A DNA stretch of 64,000 nt from Planctomycetota bacterium (lineage in GTDB: Bacteria > Planctomycetota > UBA1135 > UBA2386), in assembly GCA_016716265.1 (NCBI GenBank), contig JADJWQ010000006.1, positions 2,941,501-3,005,500 of the forward strand. Direction: 5' to 3'. Shown here in pieces: positions 45,287 through 52,871 of this stretch; positions within the stretch are counted from its first letter, which is position 1; the number at the start of each line of letters is the position of its first letter. Position numbers and translations under genes: made by a program. The notes beneath the pieces were generated by a model. It was not told where the DNA came from. It was given only the letters and a program-made list of their open reading frames with translations, and ran no database searches.

Positions 45287-45652
45287 GAGCGATCTCCCGT
45301 TTCGGTCGGCGGGCCCCGGTTCACCGAGACACCGCGGTGGACACGCCTCTGACGATGTCGCGACCGCGCGCGAGAGTCGAAGTGTCGATGCGGTTTTCCG
45401 TTCGATCCGACGTGCGAAGGACGGACCTCGGCTCCGGTCCGAAGCACCCGTTGGGCGAGGTCGCGGGAGGCGAGGCCGCCCGGCACGCGTCTTCGAGCCG
45501 CGGTCCGCGGCCGAGAGCCCCGCCGGATTCACCAATTCGCCTGCGTTCTCGGCTCTCGACCGGGTACGGCACGACGCCACGGCGACGCGGCGGCCGCCGG
45601 GGACGGGCGGCATCGCTCTGGACCCCCGGCGCCGACCGACGATGATGCCCGG
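45287..45652. other. Divergent upstream region of glycosidase-like and selenoprotein genes
   Basis: The 366-nt gap lies between divergent genes. GATGAT at 45641-45646 ends 6 nt before the selenoprotein ATG and may be its -10. I found no other gene, operator palindrome or RNA element here. Confidence 0.4.
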
Positions 45653-46006
45653 ATGACCAGGATCGAGCGCGCCTACCTGCGCAAGGGCTGAACGTCGTGC
45701 ACGAAGGCGGGGAGTTTCCTCGCCGGCAAGGTCGAGATCGCCGAAGTCGTCGATGCCAAGAAGGTCGCCGTCGGCCCCGACGACCTGGCGCCGTGGTTCC
45801 GCGGCCGCAAGCGGTTGATCGTCGCGAAGGGCAAGCAGCACGAGGAGCACACGCTCGCGCGGTTGTCGGCCGACCAGCGCGCAGCACTGGTGCTCGGACC
45901 GTCGGGCAAGCTGCGTGCGCCGACGCTGCTCATCGGCGACACGGTCGTCGTCGGCTTCCACCCGGCTGTCTACGAGAACCTGTTCGGCACCGACGCACGC
46001 CCATAG
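45653..46006 (+). CDS. ArsC-family selenoprotein, Sec at residue 13 (UGA 45689-45691)
   Basis: Read through an in-frame UGA, this 117-residue protein is MTRIERAYLRKG-U-TSC, then TKAGSFLAGKVEIAEVVDA, then KKVAVGPDDLAPWF, RLIVAKGKQ, VLGPSGKLRAPTLLIG and VVVGFHPAVYENLFG. This is the thioredoxin-like ArsC fold. The redox motif C-T-S-C of relatives reads U-T-S-C, with TGA exactly at the first Cys. Homologues named 'ArsC family (seleno)protein' have Sec or Cys at this place. A hairpin with a G-starting loop begins 14 nt after the UGA, as in bacterial SECIS elements. No frameshift or other stop interrupts 117 codons, and the sequence after the UGA is well conserved, which argues against a pseudogene. 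Automated calling would start wrongly at TTG 45815. The substrate is unknown; thiol/selenol redox chemistry is expected. Confidence 0.85.
45706..45724 (+). promoter_or_regulatory. Candidate bacterial SECIS hairpin
   Basis: GGCGGGGAGTTTCCTCGCC folds into an 8-bp stem (one G-U pair) with loop GTT at 45714-45716. The stem starts 14 nt, and the loop G lies 22 nt, after the UGA at 45689-45691. Bacterial SECIS elements sit immediately downstream of the UGA and need a G near the start of the apical loop; both hold. Confidence 0.75.
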
Positions 46007-46099
46007 CGTCGCAACGACCAACCGACCGTCGATCCCCGGCCGGCAGCCCGGGTCGTCGTCCTCCCGTGGACCGACGGTCGCTCGGCTACGACGTCCACC

Positions 46100-46377
46100 G
46101 AAATCGGGCCGCCCAGGGCAGACCGGTGACGCAGCAGCGTCGGCGCATGCCGGATCTCGTCGAACACCACGCACGCGCCCGCCGCAAGGAGATCCTGCGG
46201 TCGGGTCTCGGCCCTGTCGGCAACCGAAGGCACGTCGAGTGTCACATGGTGATGGTGCGGGAAGCGACGCAGCAGGATCGACGACTTCCCGACCTGCCGG
46301 GCACCGCCGACGAACACCGCGGGGAAGAACGTCGCGGCTTCAGTGAGGCGGCCGGCAAGTCGACGTTCGATCTACAT
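46100..46377 (-). pseudogene. Truncated AAA-type ATPase (DUF4143-associated family)
   Basis: The minus strand reads IERRLAGRLTEAATFFPAVF, VGGARQVGKSSILLRRF (Walker A), HVTLDVPSVADRAET and CVVFDEIRHAPTLLRH (Walker B), the N-terminal part of the ATP-binding proteins that carry a C-terminal DUF4143. Homology stops after about 90 residues, and the remaining 300 expected residues are absent. At the likely original start, ATG is followed directly by TAG. The open frame then runs by chance into the opposite strand of the selenoprotein gene. Confidence 0.7.
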
Positions 46378-46896
46378 GACCGAGGGAATTCGGCTGGTTA
46401 CAGCGCAAGTTCCGAACAAGCGTCGCAAACGCCGGCCGGGTCAGGGCGTGTGACGTCGATACGAGAACACGGAGCCCACCGGACTGCGCCGCCCGGCCCG
46501 CCCGGCACCGGGTCGGTCTGCTGGGACCGTCGGATCGCCGTGCAACCGCCGACCACGCACGAGGGTCGTGGAGACTCGGCCATCGCGGCCGACCGCCTCG
46601 GAGCCTCGTGAGCGCATGGACCGTGTCCATTCGGTGACGGCGGAAGGCCGCGTTGGGCGACATCGGGTCTCCGGAATGTGCGGGGGCCTGACCTCACCTC
46701 GGCTGCGCGGCGCACACGAGGTCCGACAGCGCCACGACATCGAGTGCGGGATCAGGGTGTCCCCTCGGCCGCCGTGCATGATCGCATTGCGGCGACCGCG
46801 CAGGACACCCACGAGTCGATGGTCTGTCGGACGAATACGACGCGCGCAGCTGAACGTGGCCGTGCGCATCACTGGGTCCGTATGGCGCATCGTCTA

Positions 46897-46911
46897 CCAC
46901 CTGCACGCAGG
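46897..46911. promoter_or_regulatory. Candidate operator half-palindrome, copy 1
   Basis: CCACCTGCACGCAGG contains CCTGC-AC-GCAGG, an inverted repeat with a 2-nt centre. The identical 15-mer recurs 92 bp downstream, nearer to the efflux adaptor gene. Confidence 0.35.
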
Positions 46912-46988
46912 GTGCGCCTGGCAGCGCGTCTGGCAAAGTGGGACGGTCGCGATCGACGCGATCGCTGCGCGGGTCGTGCGAAGCCGTC

Positions 46989-47003
46989 CCACCTGCACGC
47001 AGG
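46989..47003. promoter_or_regulatory. Candidate operator half-palindrome, copy 2
   Basis: This is the second identical copy of CCACCTGCACGCAGG, 97 nt before the efflux adaptor start codon. It could bind a dimeric regulator, or be a chance repeat in decayed DNA. Confidence 0.35.
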
Positions 47004-47087
47004 ACCGTGGTGAGCCGTGGCTCGCCCGATCCGCCGAAATGTCGACCGGACGACGCCGACGCGCGCCCGGTCGCGGGTGATCGGGGC

Positions 47088-47093
47088 TAGAGT
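47088..47093 (+). promoter_or_regulatory. -10-like box, probable leaderless start
   Basis: TAGAGT is followed by GCCGGC and the ATG at 47100, a 6-nt spacing. Confidence 0.5.
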
Positions 47094-47099
47094 GCCGGC

Positions 47100-48200
47100 A
47101 TGGTAGTCTCGCCCTCTTCGCGCGCGGTGTTCGGCTCTGCGACCGTGCTGTTGTTGTTCGCCGTGGCGCCGTTGTCCGCGCAGGGCGCGCCGCACTCCGA
47201 ACCAGCGCTGCTCACCCTGGCGGGCCAGGTCGAGCCGCTGGGCCGGCAGGTCCTGCGCTCGCGCCTGCCCGGCGAGGCGATCGTCCTCTGGCTGGCTCCT
47301 GAGGGGCAGCTGGTGCGGAAGGGAGACCGCGTCGCCGAGCTCGACGTGACTCCGCTCAGGGAGGAGCTCGCGACGCGGGAGATCGACGTCGCGCGCGCCC
47401 TGAGCGACGTCATCGAGGCCGAGGCCGCCGTCGAGCTACATGCGCGGGACATCCGGATCGCGGAGCTGGAGGCCGGGATCCTGGTTGCCGCCGCCGAGGT
47501 CGAACTCTGGACGGCGCGCGACGCGCTCGAACGGGCGCGTCGCGAGGCCGGTGAGGGAGGCGAGGAGACCGCGGCCCTGCGCCTCGCCCAGGGGCGCGTC
47601 CAACTCGCCGAGCTGCGGCTCGAGCTGGCGAAGCTCCGAGCTCCGGATCTCGTCGCCGCAGCGGAGGCAGGCCGCGCGGTGGCGCGCGCGAAGGTGGACG
47701 AGCGTCGAGCCGGGCTCGACCTGGCGCGGGAACGTGTCGAGATGCTCGAGGAGGCGATCGCGAGCCGGCAAGTCCTCGCGCCGGTCGATGGCATGGTGTT
47801 CCACACGCCTCGCAGCCACGAGCGGGTGTCGGCGGGCAGCGTCGTCCGAGAGCGACAGGCGGTCGTCGAGATCGTCGACCCGACGCGCCGGCAGGTCGCG
47901 GCCCTCGTTCATGCCGACGACGTGGCCACGCTGCGGACCGGGCATGCTGCGGAGGTGGTGATCCCAGGACCGACAGACCGCCGGGTGGCCGGGCGCGTGT
48001 CGCGGGTCGCCTCCCTGCCGGTGTCCGGGACCGAAGACGGTCCGGCCGCTGCGCGGCAGTTCCAGGTGGTGATCGAGCTGGACGGTGAGCAGCAGGGGCT
48101 GACCATCGGGACGACGGCGACGGTGCGCATCCAGCGAGGGCAACCGGCCGGCCGGCCGCCCATCGATCCGCGGGCGCGCGACCCGCAGCGACGTCGCTGA
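47100..48200 (+). CDS. Exported HlyD/RND-type membrane fusion protein
   Basis: The 366-residue protein has a signal peptide (VFGSATVLLLFAVAPLSAQ). A lipoyl/barrel-sandwich half-motif follows (GEAIVLWLAPEGQLVRKGDR). A long alpha-helical hairpin rich in Glu/Ala/Arg spans about residues 85-225. The second lipoyl half is QVLAPVDGMVFHTPRSHERV with GSVVRERQAVVEIVD. A beta-barrel part (DDVATLRTGHAAEVVIPGP) ends the chain. This is the layout of periplasmic adaptors of efflux or secretion systems. No pump or outer-membrane gene is adjacent, so it is an orphan or works with distant genes. A -10-like box directly before the ATG suggests a leaderless mRNA. Confidence 0.85.
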   Translation: MVVSPSSRAVFGSATVLLLFAVAPLSAQGAPHSEPALLTLAGQVEPLGRQVLRSRLPGEAIVLWLAPEGQLVRKGDRVAELDVTPLREELATREIDVARALSDVIEAEAAVELHARDIRIAELEAGILVAAAEVELWTARDALERARREAGEGGEETAALRLAQGRVQLAELRLELAKLRAPDLVAAAEAGRAVARAKVDERRAGLDLARERVEMLEEAIASRQVLAPVDGMVFHTPRSHERVSAGSVVRERQAVVEIVDPTRRQVAALVHADDVATLRTGHAAEVVIPGPTDRRVAGRVSRVASLPVSGTEDGPAAARQFQVVIELDGEQQGLTIGTTATVRIQRGQPAGRPPIDPRARDPQRRR

Positions 48201-48787
48201 CCGGTCGCCGTCCGCGATTGCGTCCGGTTCGGCACACCGCGCGCCGGTCGCCGACCGCAGACCGCGATCCCCGCACACCGGGTGCATGAAGGGGCTCCCG
48301 GCAAAGCGCCCATGGTGCGGTGGCGCGTCCGGGACCCCGGCCGCCCTCGACGCCGGCATTGCGACGAGGTCGGATCGAGAGACCCTGCCAGCCCGCAGGC
48401 CGTCGGTGGTCGCGACCGGCAGACCACGGGCGTGACGCAGCCGCGGATCCGACCGCGACGGTGAGCATCGACCGTGTCCGGTCGGGCCACCGGCGTGTTC
48501 GGTCCGGCCGTGCGCGACGCGGAGCGAGGGACGGCAGACCGGCCGGATGACGCTGCCGCGGCCGGGCGAGCAGCCCGACGTCCGGTGCCACCGCGCGGGC
48601 ATTGCGGGACGTCCGCCCCACGCCAGCGCATCAGCAACTCCGCCCCGGTGTCGCGGCGGCGCGAGCGTCGCTCGTGATCACACTGCTCAGGCCCGGGACG
48701 GGCGACACGGGACGGCGCGGAAAGCCGGTCGGAGCGCGACGCTCGAACAGCGGCCGCGCGACCCTCGGCGCTCGGCGAACGATCGGC
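48201..48787. other. Gap without recognisable gene
   Basis: The 587 nt between the adaptor gene and the convergent basic-tailed gene contain only Arg/Pro-rich open frames typical of GC-rich noise. I found no terminator, RNA gene or IS motif. Confidence 0.4.
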
Positions 48788-49492
48788 TCAGCCTCGCTTG
48801 CCGCCGCCCTTGCGGCCGGCGCGCGCGGCCTTCGTGCGCGGCTTCTCGCCACCGCCGTCGGCGGTGCCTTCGACGACCGGCTTCATCACGACATCGAGGC
48901 CGATCACGGTGGTGTCGATCTGCCACTCGTCGCGGTGCCAGTTCTGCACCATGTAGACGGCCTCGAGCCGGTCGAGGGTCTGCTCGACGAACGCGGGCAC
49001 CATGTCCTCGTACTCCTGCACGAGGTTCAGCTTGCGCGCCAGCAGGTCGAGCACGCCGCGCACCGGCCCGGTGACGGGGTGCTCCTCCATCGCGCGGATC
49101 GCCGAGGACGGATCGGGGCCCTGCAGCGTCAGCACCAGGGACCGGGCGGCGCGACCGATGCTCGCGAACAGGCCGTGGCCGAGCCCGATGTAGTCGCGGT
49201 GCAGGATCTCTACCGCGCCCTTGCGCACGCGCGCGACGGCGTAGACCGGCTCGAGGCGCGTCTCGAGGAAGTCGCCCTGCAGCGCGAGGTTGATCGCCTT
49301 CGCCATGTTGCGCAGCGCGAGCGGCTCGCCGGCCGACTTCGGCGACACGTCGAGCCGCAGGTCCTTCAACGTGCCGGCGATGCGCGCCGTCATCACGTCG
49401 CCGACCTGCCCGCTCTGGATCGCGATCGACAGGTCGGGCACGCCATCGTGCGAGAGCTCGGGAGACGACGGCGACTTCTTCTGGGCTGCCAC
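48788..49492 (-). CDS. Conserved-looking protein of unknown function with Lys/Arg/Gly tail
   Basis: I do not recognise a family. The 234-residue reading starts at GTG 49492 (MAAQKKSPSSPELSHDG), with GGGGAAGG upstream; an ATG at 49549 would add 19 residues but lies in sequence with weaker start signals. The core is mixed alpha/beta (LSIAIQSGQVGDVMTARIAG, MAKAINLALQGDFLETRLEP, VARVRKGAVEILHRDYIGLG, MVPAFVEQTLDRLEAVYMVQ). It ends in a basic Lys/Arg/Gly-rich tail (from about residue 215; KAARAGRKGGGKRG), suggesting nucleic-acid or ribosome contact. A broken paralogue exists at 28604-28960, so this was or is a multicopy gene. It is divergent from gamma-glutamyltransferase. No signal peptide is seen. 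Confidence 0.65.
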   Translation of the reverse strand: MAAQKKSPSSPELSHDGVPDLSIAIQSGQVGDVMTARIAGTLKDLRLDVSPKSAGEPLALRNMAKAINLALQGDFLETRLEPVYAVARVRKGAVEILHRDYIGLGHGLFASIGRAARSLVLTLQGPDPSSAIRAMEEHPVTGPVRGVLDLLARKLNLVQEYEDMVPAFVEQTLDRLEAVYMVQNWHRDEWQIDTTVIGLDVVMKPVVEGTADGGGEKPRTKAARAGRKGGGKRG

Positions 49493-49563
49493 GCGAGCGG
49501 TGTACCTTCCCCGCGCACCGTGCGCCAGCAGCCCGCGCGCTACCTGCATTGACGTGGCGCCGA

Positions 49564-49581
49564 CCTGACGCGACCGTCAGG
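49564..49581. promoter_or_regulatory. Perfect 7-bp inverted repeat just before the ggt start codon
   Basis: CCTGACG-CGAC-CGTCAGG ends 2 nt before the GTG at 49584. It could be an operator, or an mRNA hairpin that limits ribosome access. Confidence 0.4.
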
Positions 49582-49583
49582 CC

Positions 49584-51269
49584 GTGCGCACCCTCGCCCC
49601 ACTGCTCCTCACCGCCGTCATGGCCCACGCCCAGGACCGGCCGACCGGCCTTCCGTTCGCGACCCGCTCCGAGGTGATCGCGCCGCACGCCGCCGCGGCG
49701 ACGAGCCACCCGCTCGCCACCCAGGCGGCGCTGACGATCCTGCAGCGCGGCGGCAACGCGATCGACGCGGCGATCGCCGCCAACGCCGTCCTCGCGCTCG
49801 GCGAGCCGACCGGCAGCGGGCTGGGCGGCGACCTGTTCGCGATCGTCTGGGACGCGAGCTCGCGCCGCCTGCTCGGCCTGAACGGCAGCGGGCGCTCGCC
49901 GGGCGCATTGACTCGGGAGCGCCTGTTGGCGGAGCTCGGCAAGCGCGGTCTCGAGCGGATCCCGCCGACCGGCGTGCTGCCGATCAGCGTGCCGGGCGCG
50001 GTCGACGGCTGGTGCGCGCTGCACGCGCGGCTCGGCCGCATGCCGCTCGCCGAGGTGCTCGCACCGGCGATCGCCTACGCCGAGGACGGTATCCCGGTCC
50101 CACCGGTGATCGCGTCGTACTGGGCCGCCGGGCGGCGGCTCGCGACGGAGCCCGGCTTCGCTGCAGTGTTCCTGCCGGGCGGCGAACCGCCGCGCGCGGG
50201 CGAGCGGTTCCGCAATCCGGCATTGGCGCGGACGCTCGCGAGGATCGCGGACGGCGGGCGCGACGCGTTCTACTCCGGCGACGTCGCGGCCCGGCTCGCC
50301 GGCTTCGTGCAGGAGCACGGCGGCTTCCTGACGGTCGAGGACCTCGCCGCGCACCACGCCGAGTGGGTCGAGCCGGTGTCGACGACCTACCGGGGCGTCG
50401 AGGTGTTCGAGCTGCCGCCGGACGGCCAGGGCATCGCCGTGCTGCAGATCCTGAACCTGATCGAGCCGTACGACGTGGCCGCGATGGGCTGCGGCTCGGC
50501 CGACTGGATCCACCTGTTCACCGAGGCCAAGAAGCTCGCGTTCGAGGACCGCGCGCACTTCTACGCCGATCCGCAGTTCACGGACGTGCCGGTCGAGAGG
50601 CTGATCTCGAAGGACTACGCGGCCGAGCGACGGCGGCGGCTCGACCTGTCGCACGCAGCCGACGTGATCGACGCCGGCGGCCCGCGCGACGGCGACACCG
50701 TCTACCTCGCGACCGCCGACAGTGAGGGCAACATGGTCTCGCTGATCCAGAGCAACTACCGCGGCTTCGGCTCCGGCGTGACGCCGCCGGAGCTCGGCTT
50801 CTGCCTGCAGGACCGCGGCGAGCTGTTCGACGTCGCCGAGGGTCGCGCGAACAGCTACGCACCCGGCAAGCGCCCCTTCCACACGATCATCCCGGGCTTC
50901 GCGCTGCGCGATGGCGAGCCCTGGCTGGCGTTCGGGGTGATGGGCGGCGCGATGCAGCCGCAGGGTCACGTGCAGGTGCTGGTGAACCTGCTCGACTTCG
51001 GCATGGACCTGCAGGAGGCCGGCGACGCGCCACGCGTGCGGCACGACGGCAGCTCCGAGCCGACCGGCGAGCGGATGACCGACGGTGGCGAGCTCGCGCT
51101 CGAGTCCGCGATCTCCGAGGCCGTGCTGGCCGAGCTACGACGCCGCGGTCACCGCACGGTGCGCGGCGGCAGCTTCGGCGGCTACCAGGCGATCCTGTGG
51201 GACAGGGAGCACCGCGTCTTCCGGGCGGCGTCCGAGTCGCGCAAGGACGGTCAGGCCGCCGGCTACTGA
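49584..51269 (+). CDS. ggt: Gamma-glutamyltransferase
   Basis: The 561-residue precursor starts at GTG (MRTLAPLLLTAVMAHAQ), which is needed for the signal peptide. Gamma-glutamyltransferases (EC 2.3.2.2) cleave glutathione and transfer the gamma-glutamyl group; the Ntn-hydrolase precursor cuts itself before a Thr. Family segments are HPLATQAALTILQRGGNAID, GEPTGSGLGGDLFAIVWD, SVPGAVDGWCALHARLG and, at the processing site, RDGDTVYLATADSEGNMVS with nucleophile Thr372. The Ser pair and GGAMQPQGHVQV follow in the small subunit. Length and order are normal. Periplasmic location is expected. Confidence 0.95.
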   Translation: MRTLAPLLLTAVMAHAQDRPTGLPFATRSEVIAPHAAAATSHPLATQAALTILQRGGNAIDAAIAANAVLALGEPTGSGLGGDLFAIVWDASSRRLLGLNGSGRSPGALTRERLLAELGKRGLERIPPTGVLPISVPGAVDGWCALHARLGRMPLAEVLAPAIAYAEDGIPVPPVIASYWAAGRRLATEPGFAAVFLPGGEPPRAGERFRNPALARTLARIADGGRDAFYSGDVAARLAGFVQEHGGFLTVEDLAAHHAEWVEPVSTTYRGVEVFELPPDGQGIAVLQILNLIEPYDVAAMGCGSADWIHLFTEAKKLAFEDRAHFYADPQFTDVPVERLISKDYAAERRRRLDLSHAADVIDAGGPRDGDTVYLATADSEGNMVSLIQSNYRGFGSGVTPPELGFCLQDRGELFDVAEGRANSYAPGKRPFHTIIPGFALRDGEPWLAFGVMGGAMQPQGHVQVLVNLLDFGMDLQEAGDAPRVRHDGSSEPTGERMTDGGELALESAISEAVLAELRRRGHRTVRGGSFGGYQAILWDREHRVFRAASESRKDGQAAGY

Positions 51270-51353
51270 CTCCCGGTCCGAGTCCGCGCGGTCACGCACG
51301 GCTTCGCGAGAGGCGCATTGAAAGGCGGCGGGGCGCGAGGGACCTTTCCGGGC

Positions 51354-52550
51354 ATGCGACTCCACGCCCTCGCGCTCCTCGCCGCCGCCCCGCTCGCCGC
51401 CCAGGACGGCGGCTTCGTCGACCTGTTCGACGGCCACTCGCTCACCGGCTGGACCCAGCTGAACGGCACCGCCACCTACGAGGTCGTCGACGGCACGATC
51501 GTCGGCACCACCAACCGTGGCAGCCCGAACTCGTTCCTCTGTAGCGACCGCTACTTCGGCGACTTCGAGCTGACCTTCGACGTCAAGCTGTTCGACGACG
51601 CGCTGAACTCGGGCGTGCAGATCCGCAGCCACTCGCTGGACTCCTACAACAAGGGTCGCGTCCATGGCTACCAGGTCGAGGTCTCGACCAATGGCGAGGC
51701 CGGCTTCATCTACGACGAGGCGCGCCGCGGCTGGCTCAGCAAGGACCGCGACGACCCGGTCGCGCGCGCGGCGTTCCGCAGCGGCGAGTGGAACAGCTAC
51801 CGCGTGCTGTGCGTCGGACCGGTCATCCGCACGTGGATCAACGGCATCCCGGTCGCCGACCTGCGGGACGACTGGTCGCCGACCGGCTTCATCGGGCTGC
51901 AGGTGCACGCGGTCGGCGGCGATCCCAAATGGCGCGTCGCCTGGCGCAACATCCGCATCCGCGAGCTCGGTGACGGCGGCGGCTTCGGCGCGCTGTTCGA
52001 CGGCGCGACGCTCGACGGCTGGCGCATCAGCGAGCACCCCGAGTCGGTGCGCGTGCAGGACGGCGCGATCGTCGTGAAGGGCCCGCGCGCGCACGTCTTC
52101 TACGACGGGCCGGTGCACGACCACGACTTCCAGGACTTCGAGTTCCGCGGCCTCGTGATGACGAAGCCGGGGGCCAACTCGGGCCTCTACTTCCACACCA
52201 CGTTCCAGGACAGCGGCTGGCCCTCGCAGGGCTACGAGGTGCAGATCAACAACAGCCAGTCGGACTGGCGCCGCACCGGTGGGCTCTACGCCGTCGACGA
52301 CGTGCGCGAGCCGCCCGCCCAGGACGACCGCTGGTTCGAGCTGCGCGTCCGCGTCGAGGGTGCGCGGGTCCAGGTGTGGGTCGACGGCCGGCAGACGGTC
52401 GACTACACGGAGCCGGCCGACGTGAAGCGCGACGCCGGCCTCGAGGGCCGGGTGCTGAGCCGCGGCACGTTCGCGCTGCAGTGCCACGACCCGGGCTCCG
52501 AGGTCTGGTTCAAGCACCTGCGCGTGCGGCCGCTCGATCCGCGGCGCTGA
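51354..52550 (+). CDS. Exported protein with two 3-keto-disaccharide hydrolase (DUF1080) domains
   Basis: The 398-residue product has a short signal peptide (MRLHALALLAAAPLAAQ). Two DUF1080 jelly-roll domains follow. Domain 1 (residues about 20-215) has FVDLFDGHSLTGWTQLNG, DFELTFDVKLFDDALNSGVQ and RVHGYQVEVS. Domain 2 (about 220-398) has FGALFDGATLDGWRISEH, DFEFRGLVMTKPGANSGLYF and SQGYEVQINNSQ. Members of this Pfam family hydrolyse 3-keto-glycosides or bind glycans, and planctomycetes carry many copies. It follows ggt by 84 nt but has no clear functional link to it. A strong hairpin lies after its stop. Confidence 0.88.
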   Translation: MRLHALALLAAAPLAAQDGGFVDLFDGHSLTGWTQLNGTATYEVVDGTIVGTTNRGSPNSFLCSDRYFGDFELTFDVKLFDDALNSGVQIRSHSLDSYNKGRVHGYQVEVSTNGEAGFIYDEARRGWLSKDRDDPVARAAFRSGEWNSYRVLCVGPVIRTWINGIPVADLRDDWSPTGFIGLQVHAVGGDPKWRVAWRNIRIRELGDGGGFGALFDGATLDGWRISEHPESVRVQDGAIVVKGPRAHVFYDGPVHDHDFQDFEFRGLVMTKPGANSGLYFHTTFQDSGWPSQGYEVQINNSQSDWRRTGGLYAVDDVREPPAQDDRWFELRVRVEGARVQVWVDGRQTVDYTEPADVKRDAGLEGRVLSRGTFALQCHDPGSEVWFKHLRVRPLDPRR

Positions 52551-52578
52551 GCTCCGCGCGAGCCGCCTGGAAAAGGAA

Positions 52579-52612
52579 ACGGCCTGCCACGCCCGGGGGC
52601 GCGGCAGGCCGT
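52579..52612. terminator. Strong hairpin terminator
   Basis: The arms ACGGCCTGCC (52579-52588) and GGCAGGCCGT (52603-52612) are perfectly complementary; the 14-nt loop can pair further (CGCC with GGCG). An A-rich run lies upstream and a pyrimidine-rich run downstream, so it may act in both directions between convergent genes. Confidence 0.8.
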
Positions 52613-52655
52613 CGCTCGCTCTCTTGCTCTCTCTCTCGCTCTCTCGTTTCTTCCT
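52613..52655. repeat. Low-complexity CT-rich tract
   Basis: A run of CGCT/CTCT units (for example CTCTCTCTCGCTCTCTCG) directly follows the terminator hairpin. It stands out from the GC-rich surroundings and may slip in replication. The remaining 215 nt up to the MATE remnant show nothing else recognisable. Confidence 0.8.
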
Positions 52656-52871
52656 GCCCGAACGCGCCCGACCGGAGGTCCGCGGCGCGCTCACTCTCGC
52701 TGCTGCTACAACGCCGAAAGGGGGCAGGAGATTCCCGATCTGCGCGCGGAGCAGGAGATTTCTCCTCGATGCGGCGCCTAGGATCGCAAAGTCCGATCCT
52801 CGCGCAGCTCGCTATCGGTTGCACCACTCTGACGCCGCCGGCTCACGACCCTCGCCGCCAAACGGCCGGGT

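Larger units (their letters stand above)
46378..47099. other. Gap with paired inverted-repeat motifs upstream of the efflux adaptor
   Basis: No protein gene is recognisable. Two identical 15-mers (CCACCTGCACGCAGG) and a 9-bp inverted repeat (GTGGGACGG at 46938-46946, CCGTCCCAC at 46984-46992) lie in the last 200 nt before the adaptor gene. The region 46378-46890 has no feature I can support. Confidence 0.5.

Noticed and set aside
45815..46006. Separate small gene starting at TTG 45815
   Set aside because: It is the C-terminal half of the selenoprotein. The upstream in-frame sequence is homologous and needed for the fold.
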